A stretch of 64,000 nucleotides of DNA from an uncultured Buttiauxella sp. (lineage in GTDB: Bacteria; Pseudomonadota; Gammaproteobacteria; Enterobacterales; Enterobacteriaceae): assembly GCA_946480445.1 (NCBI GenBank), contig CAMLJN010000016.1, positions 30,423 to 94,422 on the forward strand. Reading direction: 5' to 3'. The translations under genes were made by a program, and so were the position numbers. The notes beneath the pieces are model-generated. The model saw only the letters and a list, made by a program, of their open reading frames with translations, was not told the origin of the DNA and searched no databases. Positions 1-8,287 of this stretch are shown here, piece after piece; within the stretch, counting starts at the first letter, position 1, and each line of letters starts with the position of its first letter.

Positions 1-2
1 GA

Positions 3-542
3 TATTCGATTCCTTCAAAAATATTCCTCGAAATGGGCGGCTGGCGTCAGCCTTTGCTGATGGTCGACCGGGTCGATGAGTTTAAGTATGGCGCAAATGG
101 TTTTATCCGGGTGATTAAGCATGTCACGTATAATGAACCTTATTTGCTCGGCCATTTCCCCGAAGATCCTATTATGCCAGGGGTGATAATTTCGGAGATA
201 TTCGGCCAGGCCAGCGAATACCTCTCCTTTTTTACGGATATTTGTGATATTTATCGTGAGCGCTTTGCTGAGGATATTCAATCCCTGCGTGATATACACG
301 CGCGCATTCACGATCCTGAGATGCTCGATATTATTCGAAGCCGCCGCGCTCAGGTGCGCGGGGTGCTGGCATCACAAAATTTAAAGTTTAAAGATATTGC
401 CTACCCGGGGGATACCATTGAGGTGGTCAGCAAGCTGGCATTTTCAGATATAAATGGCTTCAGGCATTATTCAGTCACGGCTCATGTCGGGAAAAAAATC
501 ATCAGCCAGGGAACCATCGTTAATTTTAGGGAAGTAAAATGA
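3..542 (+). CDS. FabZ/FabA-like 3-hydroxyacyl-ACP dehydratase, 5' end cut by window edge
   Basis: Hot-dog fold dehydratase, expected to remove water from a 3-hydroxyacyl chain carried on an acyl carrier protein. The family signature is clear: QPLLMVDRV (FabZ PFLLVDRV), then GHFPEDPIMPGV with the catalytic His, and SEIFGQ, whose Glu matches the second catalytic residue. The first Met in the window is at 33, but the frame is open to base 3 (residues YSIPSKIFLE precede that Met), and the family needs a short stretch before the PLLMVDR strand, so the gene probably starts just outside the window. It ends one base before the ATG at 543. The following ACP gene suggests it acts in the dedicated acyl pathway of this cluster rather than in housekeeping fatty acid synthesis. 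Confidence 0.8.
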   Translation, partial: YSIPSKIFLEMGGWRQPLLMVDRVDEFKYGANGFIRVIKHVTYNEPYLLGHFPEDPIMPGVIISEIFGQASEYLSFFTDICDIYRERFAEDIQSLRDIHARIHDPEMLDIIRSRRAQVRGVLASQNLKFKDIAYPGDTIEVVSKLAFSDINGFRHYSVTAHVGKKIISQGTIVNFREVK

Positions 543-557
543 ATGGGAGTAATAAAC

Positions 558-839
558 ATGATGAATGAAAACATTGCCGAGCGTCAGGCCGTGCTCTACA
601 CCATTAAGACTGAAATTATTCAGCGTTTGAATATTCAGAAAGAAACCTCGCAGATTGATGATGATACTGCGCTGTTTGGTAATGGATTAAAGCTTGATTC
701 GGTGGATGCCACCGAAATTATTGTGCTGCTGGATAAGGTCTTTGATATCCAGGTGGCAGAGAGTGACGATCCATCTTATATGCGAAGTATTAACAACCTG
801 GTTTCCTTTGTGATTCAGAAGAAGCATGCTTCACGTTAA
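558..839 (+). CDS. Acyl carrier protein of the lipid/polyketide cluster
   Basis: Small acidic four-helix carrier of about 93 residues. The phosphopantetheine attachment site is the Ser of LKLDSVDATEI (about residue 48), which matches the DSL/DSV motif of ACPs. It is expected to carry the growing chain as a thioester in the cytoplasm. An in-frame ATG at 543 lies directly after the dehydratase stop, but GGGAG at 546-550 is well spaced for the ATG at 558 (with another ATG at 561), so 558 is preferred. Position between the dehydratase and the GcvT-like gene points to a cluster-specific carrier. It is clearly different from housekeeping AcpP. Confidence 0.8.
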   Translation: MMNENIAERQAVLYTIKTEIIQRLNIQKETSQIDDDTALFGNGLKLDSVDATEIIVLLDKVFDIQVAESDDPSYMRSINNLVSFVIQKKHASR

Positions 840-869
840 TGCTGAAGGTTACAATATAATAAGGATGTT

Positions 870-2039
870 ATGATGAAAACACTGCGCGATTTGCATTTAC
901 AGAACAATGCCACTCTGGCGACATATAACAATTATGCGGTGCCATCTGCCTGGCATGACCCTGATGTTGAATATAAAGCGGTAAGGGAAAATGCGTTACT
1001 GGTCGATTATTCGCATATGTCTATTGTTCGCCTGATCGGCGATGATGCCTGGGCGCTGGTCAATCATTTTGCCGCTGCTGATATTTCTATTATTCGTGAT
1101 GAGCAGGGACTGTACTCGCTGGTCCTCAATGAAGATGGCTCTATCCTGGGTGATATCTATGCGCTGTGCACCGATGAGGGGTATTATATACTCTCAGAAA
1201 ATATCGCCAGCGATGAAATTATTTCACGCCTCAATGACATTCTGCTTAAGGCTGACGAATTAGATATTCAGGAAATACCTGAAATCACGTCGATGAATGA
1301 AGATGACTGGGGCATTCTTATGCTCGAAGGCCCGTATTCCTGGGAAGTGATGGCGGAGCTTTATGGTTTCGACGTTATTGGTTTACCTTATTACGAGTAT
1401 ATGAATACCGACGATGAGCTGATGGTCTTCCGCTGCGGCAAGCACGGTGAGTTTGGCTATAAAATGATTGGTCCGCAGTCAATCCTGGTGGATGTCTGGC
1501 AAAAACTGCAGACCCTGGGCGAGAAATATCAGCTGAAGACCGGTGGGCTGGACTACCTGAAAAGGGTTCGCGTCGAAAATCCGGGTTGGGATGAGAGTAT
1601 TTACGCAAACTACAGCCGTAATCCAGTCGAACTGCAGCTGCAGTGGGCGATTCAGTACGATAAAGATGACTTTATCGGCAAAGCGGCGATTGAACCTCTC
1701 TCTTTACAGCAGGCGAAGCGCAAGCTCATCGGTATGTTACCGACGGAACAGTGCGCCGGTATTGCCGCCGATGATGTGGTAATGGTTGCGGATAAAGAGG
1801 TGGGGGTTGTTGTGAAGTCGATTTATTCCCCGGCCTTGCAGTCGTTTATCGCGCTGACGCTAATTGAGAGTGACTATGCCTGGGCAGATATTGCTGGCTA
1901 CACTCTTCGCACCGCCGGGGGGGATATTTCCGCGACAACCAGGAGCCTTCCGTTCCTTTATAACCTGAGCATGTTGGTTAACCCAACCGAGCATAGCTAT
2001 GTCGATCCCGCGAAGGCTAAAAATGCATTAAGCCAGTAA
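870..2039 (+). CDS. GcvT-like (aminomethyltransferase/folate-type) enzyme
   Basis: 389 residues in the range of glycine-cleavage T-protein relatives (GcvT, DmdA, LigM, YgfZ families). It has an N-terminal GcvT-type fold with the block VRLIGDDAWALVNHF, then NEDGSILGDIYAL, where D95 corresponds to the conserved Asp used for folate-dependent chemistry in GcvT. GGLDYLKRVRVENPGW, followed by FIGKAAI, matches the T-protein region GLGARDSLRLEAG...FIGREAL. No GcvH or GcvP gene accompanies it. It sits between an ACP and a ketosynthase, so a one-carbon transfer to or from an acyl intermediate is a reasonable guess but is inference only. AAGGA lies just upstream of the ATG; a second ATG follows directly (MMK). 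Confidence 0.72.
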   Translation: MMKTLRDLHLQNNATLATYNNYAVPSAWHDPDVEYKAVRENALLVDYSHMSIVRLIGDDAWALVNHFAAADISIIRDEQGLYSLVLNEDGSILGDIYALCTDEGYYILSENIASDEIISRLNDILLKADELDIQEIPEITSMNEDDWGILMLEGPYSWEVMAELYGFDVIGLPYYEYMNTDDELMVFRCGKHGEFGYKMIGPQSILVDVWQKLQTLGEKYQLKTGGLDYLKRVRVENPGWDESIYANYSRNPVELQLQWAIQYDKDDFIGKAAIEPLSLQQAKRKLIGMLPTEQCAGIAADDVVMVADKEVGVVVKSIYSPALQSFIALTLIESDYAWADIAGYTLRTAGGDISATTRSLPFLYNLSMLVNPTEHSYVDPAKAKNALSQ

Positions 2040-2050
2040 GCATACTGGCT
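2031..2050 (+). promoter_or_regulatory. Hairpin at the end of the GcvT-like gene
   Basis: A perfect 8-bp inverted repeat (AGCCAGTA/TACTGGCT, 4-base loop) overlaps the stop codon of the GcvT-like gene. No T-run follows, so it may be an mRNA processing or attenuation structure rather than a strong terminator. The 113-bp gap that follows is AT-rich (from about 2090) and could hold a promoter for the ketosynthase gene, but no convincing -35/-10 pair was identified. Confidence 0.4.
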
Positions 2051-2152
2051 CTGTTTAATCGCGCTGCGATCGGCTGTCGTTTCAGAGCTAATTAATGATC
2101 GGTTTAGTAAATTTTTCTATTTAATTTTGTACGTGACTACCAGGCAATAATT

Positions 2153-4711
2153 ATGAAGACGAACAGGAAGCGTGTTGTTATTACAGGGATGGGGATCTTA
2201 TCGTCTCTGGCTGAAAATATTCAGGATTTCAGGCAGGCGCTGCTGGATAAAAAATGCGGCGTTGCCGACAGCGAGCGTTTTGGCAAATGGTTTGAAAATG
2301 CACGGGCCGCCGAGGTTTTGCACGATATCGACTACTCTGAGCTTCCTGAAGAGATCGTTTCGTCTCTCGATAATGCCGCACTCTGGGCATGGAAAGTCGG
2401 CAAAGATGCGCTGGGCGAAGCGGGCCTGCTTAACAGCAAAGCCTGCCTTGATGAAATGGGAATGATTGTCGGGGTTTCTTCTGCTGGCACCGAAGCTTTC
2501 CTGCCGCTGTTTGAACAGCGTATAGAGGACTTCTCTTTGCGCAAAGCCATGTATTCAGGCGGTTTCTCATCCTGCTGCTCAAGCGTGTCGACGTTGCTGG
2601 GCCTGAAAGGCGGCGTTGAACTGGTGGCGACCGCCTGTACGGCCAGCCCGAACGCCGTCGGCATGGCCTTTGATTACATTCAGAGCGGCAAGAGTAAAGC
2701 CATGCTGGCCGTCGGCACCGAACCCATCTATCTGCCTACGTTTGCGGGTTTCTATGCGCTCAATGTTATGCACTCTGACTCCTGTACGCCGTTTTCCGGG
2801 CAGTCCGGCATGTCTATCGGTGAAGGGGCTGGCGCTCTTGTGCTCGAAGAGTACGAACAGGCCGTCGCTCGCGGGGCAACCATCTACGGGGAAATCCTCT
2901 CCTACGCGACCTCCTGCGATGCCTATCATGAAACAGGGCCGGATCCGCGTGCCAGTGGTGCTGTGCAGGTGATGCAAAAAGCCCTGCAAAATGCTGGCAT
3001 CACGGCGGAGCAGATTGATTATGTTAATGCGCACGGCACCGGCACTGAGGCAAACGATCGTATAGAAACGCTGGCGATGAAAAAGATCTTCGCTAATACC
3101 GAGAATTTGCTGATCAGCTCAACGAAGTCCTACTTTGGTCATAACATCGGTGCGGCGGGGATCGTCGAGCTGATCGCCTGCCTGGTGACCCTGCCCGACA
3201 ACAATGTCCCGCCGACGCTGAACTTCTCCGTTGCGCGTCCGAACTGCGATCTGGACTACGTACCCAATGCTTTTCGTGAAAAGGACGTTAATATTTTCAT
3301 GAAAAACAACTACGCCTTCGGCGGCAATAACTGCTGCATGATCGTCAGCACGAAGCCGGGCACGGTGCCGGTGAGTGCCTACGCTGCGAAACGCGTTGCG
3401 ATTTCAGGTATCGGTGCGGTCTCGGCTGCCGGACACAGCGTGAATGAAATCCTCGAGCATATCCGGGAAAACAAAGCCGCGGTTGAACTGGGCGAGGTCT
3501 CGTTCCACGATGATACTCAGGAAGAAGCCAGAGAGCTGCTTGGCGTTCTGCTGGCCACCAACCAGTTCAGGGACCTGCTCGGCGACGAGTTTGATCCCGG
3601 CAGCAGCACGTTGCCGGAAAGCAATGAGCGCTTTAAAACCTTCCAGGTGAAGGGGCTTGAGCCGCGTAAGCATCTGCGTCGTTTTGATGCGCGTAAAGCC
3701 ACACGCGGCGGTACCTTTGCGCTTATCGCCCTGTCAGAGGCCCTCAATACCGCGCAGCGTAAAATCAAGCGTGATGGTGAAGAGCTGGGGCTGATCATGG
3801 GGATGTCCCGCGGTCCACAGGAGACGACCTATAAATATCTGCAAAGCCTGAAGCCCGATCCGCGTAAGGTGCGTACCTCTGAGTTCCCCGGCTCGCTGAT
3901 GAACTCCATCGCCACCTTCTGCGGTATTTCTGAAGGAATTAAAGGTTACACCACGACGCTCGCCACCGGCGAGAACGCGGCGCTGGGGGCACTGACCTAC
4001 GGGTATGAGATTGTGCGTCAGCATCTTCAGCCGCAGGTGATTGTGGGCGGGGCGGACGAATATTTCCCGTCGATGTCGCTGTATATGGATGCCGTGACGC
4101 AAAAAATCCACATGACGGCTGACGCCAGCAGCTATCAGATCTACGGCAAAGAGGCGGATGGCTACGTGCCGGGTGAAGGTGCCTGTATGTTGCTGTTAGA
4201 AGATCCTGAGGCGGCGGGAAAGCGCGGCGTTGAGGTGCTCGCCGAAATCGTGGGTTATGGCAAGGCATGCAGCAATAGCTATTTTGAGCAGGGGCAGACC
4301 GAGGAGAAATCTTCAGCCTTTGCTCTCGCTATCACGCGAGCGCTGGCCGACGCGGGAGTTAGCGCTCAGGACATCGATCTCGTTTGCGGAACCAGCAACG
4401 GCAGTAAAGAGAACTCGCAGATTGAAATCGACGCCATTTACCAAAGCTTCCGCCAGGCAAAGCCGCAGGTCCCCGTGGTTAACTATAATGCTTTCTTTGG
4501 TTTTGTTGCCTCTTGCGCAGGTTTGCTGAATCTGGCGGTGCTGGCCGACTGTATCAAAAAACAGTATGTACCGGGCATTCCTAATACCCAAACGTTCTGC
4601 GATGAGCGCATCAACTTTATTCATCAGCCGCTCAGTCTGTCGCTTCGCAATGTGCTTTTGATCGGTGCGACGGAAGGTGGAAATTACTACGCATTCGTGA
4701 TCAAAGGATAG
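2153..4711 (+). CDS. Fused ketosynthase and chain-length-factor-like protein (KS-CLF)
   Basis: 852 residues with two consecutive beta-ketoacyl synthase folds. Domain 1 (about 1-405) has the complete triad: C162 in ATACTASP, H294 in AHGTGTEAND and H330 in KSYFGHNIGAAG, so it should condense acyl-ACP with malonyl-ACP. Domain 2 (about 413-852) starts again with KRVAISGIGAVSAAG but has lost every catalytic residue: the Cys region reads TTLATGENAALG, the HGTG region reads GTSNGSKEN, and the last His region reads AFFGFVASCAG. An inactive second KS is the hallmark of chain-length factors (KS-beta). Such KS-CLF fusions are known in PUFA synthase subunits and as separate pairs in type II and aryl polyene systems. 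The fusion as a stand-alone protein without other domains is noteworthy. Confidence 0.85.
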   Translation: MKTNRKRVVITGMGILSSLAENIQDFRQALLDKKCGVADSERFGKWFENARAAEVLHDIDYSELPEEIVSSLDNAALWAWKVGKDALGEAGLLNSKACLDEMGMIVGVSSAGTEAFLPLFEQRIEDFSLRKAMYSGGFSSCCSSVSTLLGLKGGVELVATACTASPNAVGMAFDYIQSGKSKAMLAVGTEPIYLPTFAGFYALNVMHSDSCTPFSGQSGMSIGEGAGALVLEEYEQAVARGATIYGEILSYATSCDAYHETGPDPRASGAVQVMQKALQNAGITAEQIDYVNAHGTGTEANDRIETLAMKKIFANTENLLISSTKSYFGHNIGAAGIVELIACLVTLPDNNVPPTLNFSVARPNCDLDYVPNAFREKDVNIFMKNNYAFGGNNCCMIVSTKPGTVPVSAYAAKRVAISGIGAVSAAGHSVNEILEHIRENKAAVELGEVSFHDDTQEEARELLGVLLATNQFRDLLGDEFDPGSSTLPESNERFKTFQVKGLEPRKHLRRFDARKATRGGTFALIALSEALNTAQRKIKRDGEELGLIMGMSRGPQETTYKYLQSLKPDPRKVRTSEFPGSLMNSIATFCGISEGIKGYTTTLATGENAALGALTYGYEIVRQHLQPQVIVGGADEYFPSMSLYMDAVTQKIHMTADASSYQIYGKEADGYVPGEGACMLLLEDPEAAGKRGVEVLAEIVGYGKACSNSYFEQGQTEEKSSAFALAITRALADAGVSAQDIDLVCGTSNGSKENSQIEIDAIYQSFRQAKPQVPVVNYNAFFGFVASCAGLLNLAVLADCIKKQYVPGIPNTQTFCDERINFIHQPLSLSLRNVLLIGATEGGNYYAFVIKG

Positions 4712-4715
4712 CACG

Positions 4716-5933
4716 GTGAATAACGCAGCTATTATTTCTGGTTACAGCGTACATTTACCCTTTGCGAAAGACAGCGACCAGTTAATTTCTCGTCTGAAAC
4801 TCGGTGAGCGAGTCAAGACAGTCCCCTGGTTTAAGTCGGACGCTGAAGCCATAAAATGTGGCTTTAAGAGGAATTTAAATGTCGCCGCATTTGCGCAGAG
4901 GGAGGAGCGCAATGTTGAGTTTCTGTGTGGTCTGATCGACGACGCGCTCGATCAGGCTGGGCTGGATAAAGGTTGCCTCGCAGGGGAGAACGTCAGGGTC
5001 TACTTAACCGGCATAGGGCCGAGAGTCGATGCACAGGATTATAAGCTCTTATATAACCATAACGATCTCGAAGATCTGCTGCTCACTATTTCATTAGCCA
5101 AATTGCAGGTGGCTAATATGTCTCAGGATAACGTTGCGCAGAATATCGCGCACCGCTACGGACTGAGGTATATGCCACCTAATCTGAACTGTACCAGCAA
5201 TTCGGCGTTGACGGCGGTGCACCTTGGCTGCAAGGGCATAGAAAAGGGCGACATCGATCTGGTGCTGGTGAACAACTGTTCAGTCATCAGGACTCAGGAT
5301 ATCTGGTTTCTGGTCAGGCAGTCGATGCTGGAATCCGAAAGCGTGCAGCCTTTTGGGGAAGACGCAAAAGCCGTGCTCTTCGCGGAAGGCTTTAGCGCCC
5401 TGCTGCTGGAAAGCGACGGGCACCGTCGTGCAAGGCAGAAGACGGGCGGCGTGCGGCTGAAATCTGTGTACACGCAAATCAGCGCAGGCCGAGGCAATGA
5501 TTCTTCTATGCTGAGCAGCTGTATGCTGAAAGTGATGAGCCAGGCGCTGAAGGAGTCGCAGCTCACGCCCGCAGACTTATGCGCCATTATTCCACACGGT
5601 AACGGCTCGGCGATTACCGATAACGCTGAGGCAAAGGCGATCGCCATACTGACCGGGGAGCAGCCGCTGCCGGTCCTCGCTTATAAAGGGCAGGTTGGCT
5701 ATACCGCGACAGGATCGGGGACCGTTGATTTGATAATCGGCCATTATTCCTTGCTCCATCGCGAATTACTGACGCCGGTCAGCAATGGCCCCATTACCGA
5801 GGCGATGGCCGCCCATCTGCTGACCGACCGCGGGATTGTCAGTCATGAAAAGCAGCATCTGCTGAAAGTTGGGGTGGGCATGGATGGCTCAATTATTGGG
5901 ATAGTGATGTCTGATCTGGGCGTCGATGGGTAA
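4716..5933 (+). CDS. Divergent beta-ketoacyl synthase with Cys-His-Tyr active site
   Basis: 405 residues with a thiolase/ketosynthase fold, starting at GTG four bases after the KS-CLF stop. Recognisable motifs are NLNCTSNSALTAVHLG with nucleophile C159, PHGNGSAITDNAEAK with H294, and KGQVGYTATGSG, where the second His of the usual GHxxxAsG motif is Tyr (Y329). FabB/FabF enzymes use Cys-His-His and FabH uses Cys-His-Asn, so this set is unusual. It may catalyse initiation or a non-decarboxylating acyl transfer rather than chain extension. Tight spacing to both neighbours puts it in the same transcription unit. Confidence 0.75.
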   Translation: MNNAAIISGYSVHLPFAKDSDQLISRLKLGERVKTVPWFKSDAEAIKCGFKRNLNVAAFAQREERNVEFLCGLIDDALDQAGLDKGCLAGENVRVYLTGIGPRVDAQDYKLLYNHNDLEDLLLTISLAKLQVANMSQDNVAQNIAHRYGLRYMPPNLNCTSNSALTAVHLGCKGIEKGDIDLVLVNNCSVIRTQDIWFLVRQSMLESESVQPFGEDAKAVLFAEGFSALLLESDGHRRARQKTGGVRLKSVYTQISAGRGNDSSMLSSCMLKVMSQALKESQLTPADLCAIIPHGNGSAITDNAEAKAIAILTGEQPLPVLAYKGQVGYTATGSGTVDLIIGHYSLLHRELLTPVSNGPITEAMAAHLLTDRGIVSHEKQHLLKVGVGMDGSIIGIVMSDLGVDG

Positions 5934-5951
5934 ACTGACAGGGATTACGTT

Positions 5952-6920
5952 ATGTATTTGTCATCATTTTCTCTTACCGAGCCGGAAGATAAAATTTATC
6001 TCTATTATCCCAGCTGGCTGAATGCCTGGGAGTCTCATTTATATAATCGCGCCCTGAAGTCAACGGGGGTAAACGGTTGGGGATTTAAACGCTTTGGTAC
6101 CACCACGGATATTTATGCCAGAGAGATGATCCGTAACCCGCAGTACACTAAATATCTTGATGCATTAGAAGAGGTGTCCACGCAGGCGCTTCAGGAACTG
6201 CCCACCAGGCAGCGCATGCAATTATTAAAGTCGCGTACGGCATTTATTTATGTCGATTCGTGGGGGGAGTCAGCGCTGTTTGAAAATATGTCCAGCGCGC
6301 TCCATTCCATGATGATAGATACGCTGCCAAAAAACCTGGTAAAGAAATTCGCAATAAAAGAGCCGACATGCAAAATCCGTGGCGAAAAGCAGTCGCTGCT
6401 TCAGGCGATGCGGGTGGCGCAGGATTATTTAAGCTGGGAGGTGTTTGATTTCGTCGTGATCTGCGCAGCTTATCGGGCAATCCCCCTGCTGACATTTTCC
6501 GATGAGGATATTGCTCTCACGCGCCGGGAACGTAACGCTGTGAAAACGCTGGATATCAATTTATCTATCGAGCGAGTCGGCTGCTTTATCTTCAGCCAGC
6601 AGCCGGGTCCTCTGGAGGTCAATTGCGGCCATTATGTTATGCCAGACGCAAAGGCGCCGGGAAACCTCCAGGGGCTGGCGGATGAGCCAGATTTCGATCT
6701 CATTTCGTATGCCAGCCTGCGCAAAGCTCGCCTGCCGCCTGCGGCAGAGAAGCCTGCGGCGAAGAGCATTGATCTTGTGGAACGCTATGGCAGCAGCGGT
6801 TGCATGACGCCAGCCCTGAGCTGGCACTATCTTCGTCAGCACGCGCTTTCATCGGGAAGAGTGAGAACGATCCTGCCGGATAACGCAGGCGGCTATAACT
6901 ATTTCGATACCTCATATTAA
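5952..6920 (+). CDS. Uncharacterised cluster protein
   Basis: 322 residues, no family recognised. It has no signal peptide and no clear membrane segment, so it is probably cytoplasmic. An internal stretch (DFVVICAAYRAIPLLTFSDED, shown here in part: DFVVICAAYRAI) looks like a strand of a thiolase-type fold, raising the possibility of a degenerate ketosynthase-like partner, but no catalytic Cys-His pattern is visible. The C-terminus is rich in Gly/Tyr (GGYNYFDTSY). It begins 18 bases after the second KS gene, behind AGGGA, and precedes the ABC ATPase gene, so it is part of the operon. Function unknown. Confidence 0.55.
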   Translation: MYLSSFSLTEPEDKIYLYYPSWLNAWESHLYNRALKSTGVNGWGFKRFGTTTDIYAREMIRNPQYTKYLDALEEVSTQALQELPTRQRMQLLKSRTAFIYVDSWGESALFENMSSALHSMMIDTLPKNLVKKFAIKEPTCKIRGEKQSLLQAMRVAQDYLSWEVFDFVVICAAYRAIPLLTFSDEDIALTRRERNAVKTLDINLSIERVGCFIFSQQPGPLEVNCGHYVMPDAKAPGNLQGLADEPDFDLISYASLRKARLPPAAEKPAAKSIDLVERYGSSGCMTPALSWHYLRQHALSSGRVRTILPDNAGGYNYFDTSY

Positions 6921-6939
6921 TCGGGAATGCGTAAACACT

Positions 6940-7647
6940 ATGCGAAGCAGTGTAAAGGAACTACCTGCCATCTTCTTAAGCGATATTTATAAGAGCTTCG
7001 GCAGCAATGAAAATAAAGTCGAGGCGCTTAAAAATATCAATCTGGAGATTGCGAAAGGCGAATTTATGGCGCTCTGCGGGCCTTCGGGCAGCGGCAAAAG
7101 CACGCTGCTCAATACCCTGTCGGGCATTGATAAGCCCTCGTCGGGAACGGTGATATTCCTCAATAAGATGCTTAATGACCTGCAGGCTGATGAACTGGCT
7201 GCAATTCGCAGCAAACATCTGGGGTTTATTTTCCAGTTCTTTAATTTGCTGCCGGTGCTGAACGTTTTCGATAACGTATTTTATCCCCTGGTGCTGAACG
7301 GCCATTTTAGCCCAAAAGAGGCCAGAGAGCGCACCCTGCACTTTCTCGATAGCGTAGGGCTTGCTCAGCTCACCGACCGCAAACCGGGGCAGTTGTCCGG
7401 TGGTCAGCAACAGCGGGTCGCGATTGCCAGAGCGCTGGCTCATGAACCGCAGGTTGTGGTGGCAGATGAGCCTACGGGCAATCTGGATATGGCCATGGGT
7501 GAGGCTATTCTGGACCTGCTGATGACCATTAATCAGCAGACCAGAACCACCTTTATTATTTCCACCCATTCCACGCAGCTTAAGGACCGCGCTCAGCGGG
7601 TAATTGAAATCAAGGACGGGGAATTAGCTTATGACTCAGCGCGCTAG
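6940..7647 (+). CDS. ABC transporter ATP-binding protein, LolD/MacB type
   Basis: 235-residue nucleotide-binding subunit. It has Walker A (GPSGSGKST), Q-loop (FIFQFFNLLPVLNVFDNV), ABC signature (LSGGQQQR) and Walker B with the typical LolD/MacB extension (VVVADEPTGNLD), followed by the switch His in IISTHS. The NVF/NLLPVL signature and small size match ATPases that pair with FtsX-like permeases and pull lipids or lipoproteins out of the inner membrane instead of pumping across it. Its partner permease is encoded two genes downstream. The end overlaps the next gene by 17 bases. Confidence 0.88.
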   Translation: MRSSVKELPAIFLSDIYKSFGSNENKVEALKNINLEIAKGEFMALCGPSGSGKSTLLNTLSGIDKPSSGTVIFLNKMLNDLQADELAAIRSKHLGFIFQFFNLLPVLNVFDNVFYPLVLNGHFSPKEARERTLHFLDSVGLAQLTDRKPGQLSGGQQQRVAIARALAHEPQVVVADEPTGNLDMAMGEAILDLLMTINQQTRTTFIISTHSTQLKDRAQRVIEIKDGELAYDSAR

Positions 7648-8287
7648 GCTGTCGGGCTTCTTTGGCTTATTTATGCTGACCTTTCTGTTTGCTCACCCGG
7701 TCCGTGCAGCGGAGCTGCCGGAGGTTGAAAAGGTCTTTCAGAAAGGTTTTCCGACACAGCAGGATGCCTTAGCCAAAACAACAGATGCGCTGCGTCTGGA
7801 ATATAAGAACACGGGAAATATTTCCGCGCTGGTCTTTTACTCCTATGGACTACTGCGTCAGGCGAATCATTTTTTAGCGGTAAATGATTTTATCCATGCA
7901 TCTGAATATTCCAAACTCGGCTTCTTTTATCTCGATGAAGCGGTTGAGGGCCATGAGGACGATCCGCGCGTAAGGTATCTCCGGGCGCGAATAGATGCCT
8001 GGTTACCGGCCAGTATCGGCCGCTGCGTGGTAACGCTGCATGATACTGAGGAGATGCTGAAGAAAGCCGCTGTTTTTGACCAAAGCATTGTCAATTACAT
8101 CAGCTATATGCGCTATCGCGCGCTATACAGCTGCAAGAAATATCAACAGGCCAGCGAGCTTCTCGCTCAGCTAAAGCAACAGGGGGTAACGTATCCCGGT
8201 CATCTGGAACCCGGTTTTGATACCGCGCCGGTCTGGGAGATGAGTGAAGTGACTCAGGTTCTGTTGCCCCTGGTGAAAGGTGATTAA
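7631..8287 (+). CDS. Exported TPR-like helical protein
   Basis: 218 residues with a Sec-type signal peptide (charged MTQRAR, hydrophobic LSGFFGLFMLTFLF, cleavage near VRAA-ELP). The mature part is alpha-helical with alternating aromatic and small residues (for example YSYGLLRQANHF, ASEYSKLGFFYLDEA, RYLRARIDAW), as in tetratricopeptide-like repeats. Two Cys (SIGRCVV and YSCKKY) could form a periplasmic disulfide. It sits between the ATPase and the permease, overlapping the former and abutting the latter (TAAATG), so it is probably a periplasmic accessory of the transporter. No named family was recognised. Confidence 0.6.
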   Translation: MTQRARLSGFFGLFMLTFLFAHPVRAAELPEVEKVFQKGFPTQQDALAKTTDALRLEYKNTGNISALVFYSYGLLRQANHFLAVNDFIHASEYSKLGFFYLDEAVEGHEDDPRVRYLRARIDAWLPASIGRCVVTLHDTEEMLKKAAVFDQSIVNYISYMRYRALYSCKKYQQASELLAQLKQQGVTYPGHLEPGFDTAPVWEMSEVTQVLLPLVKGD

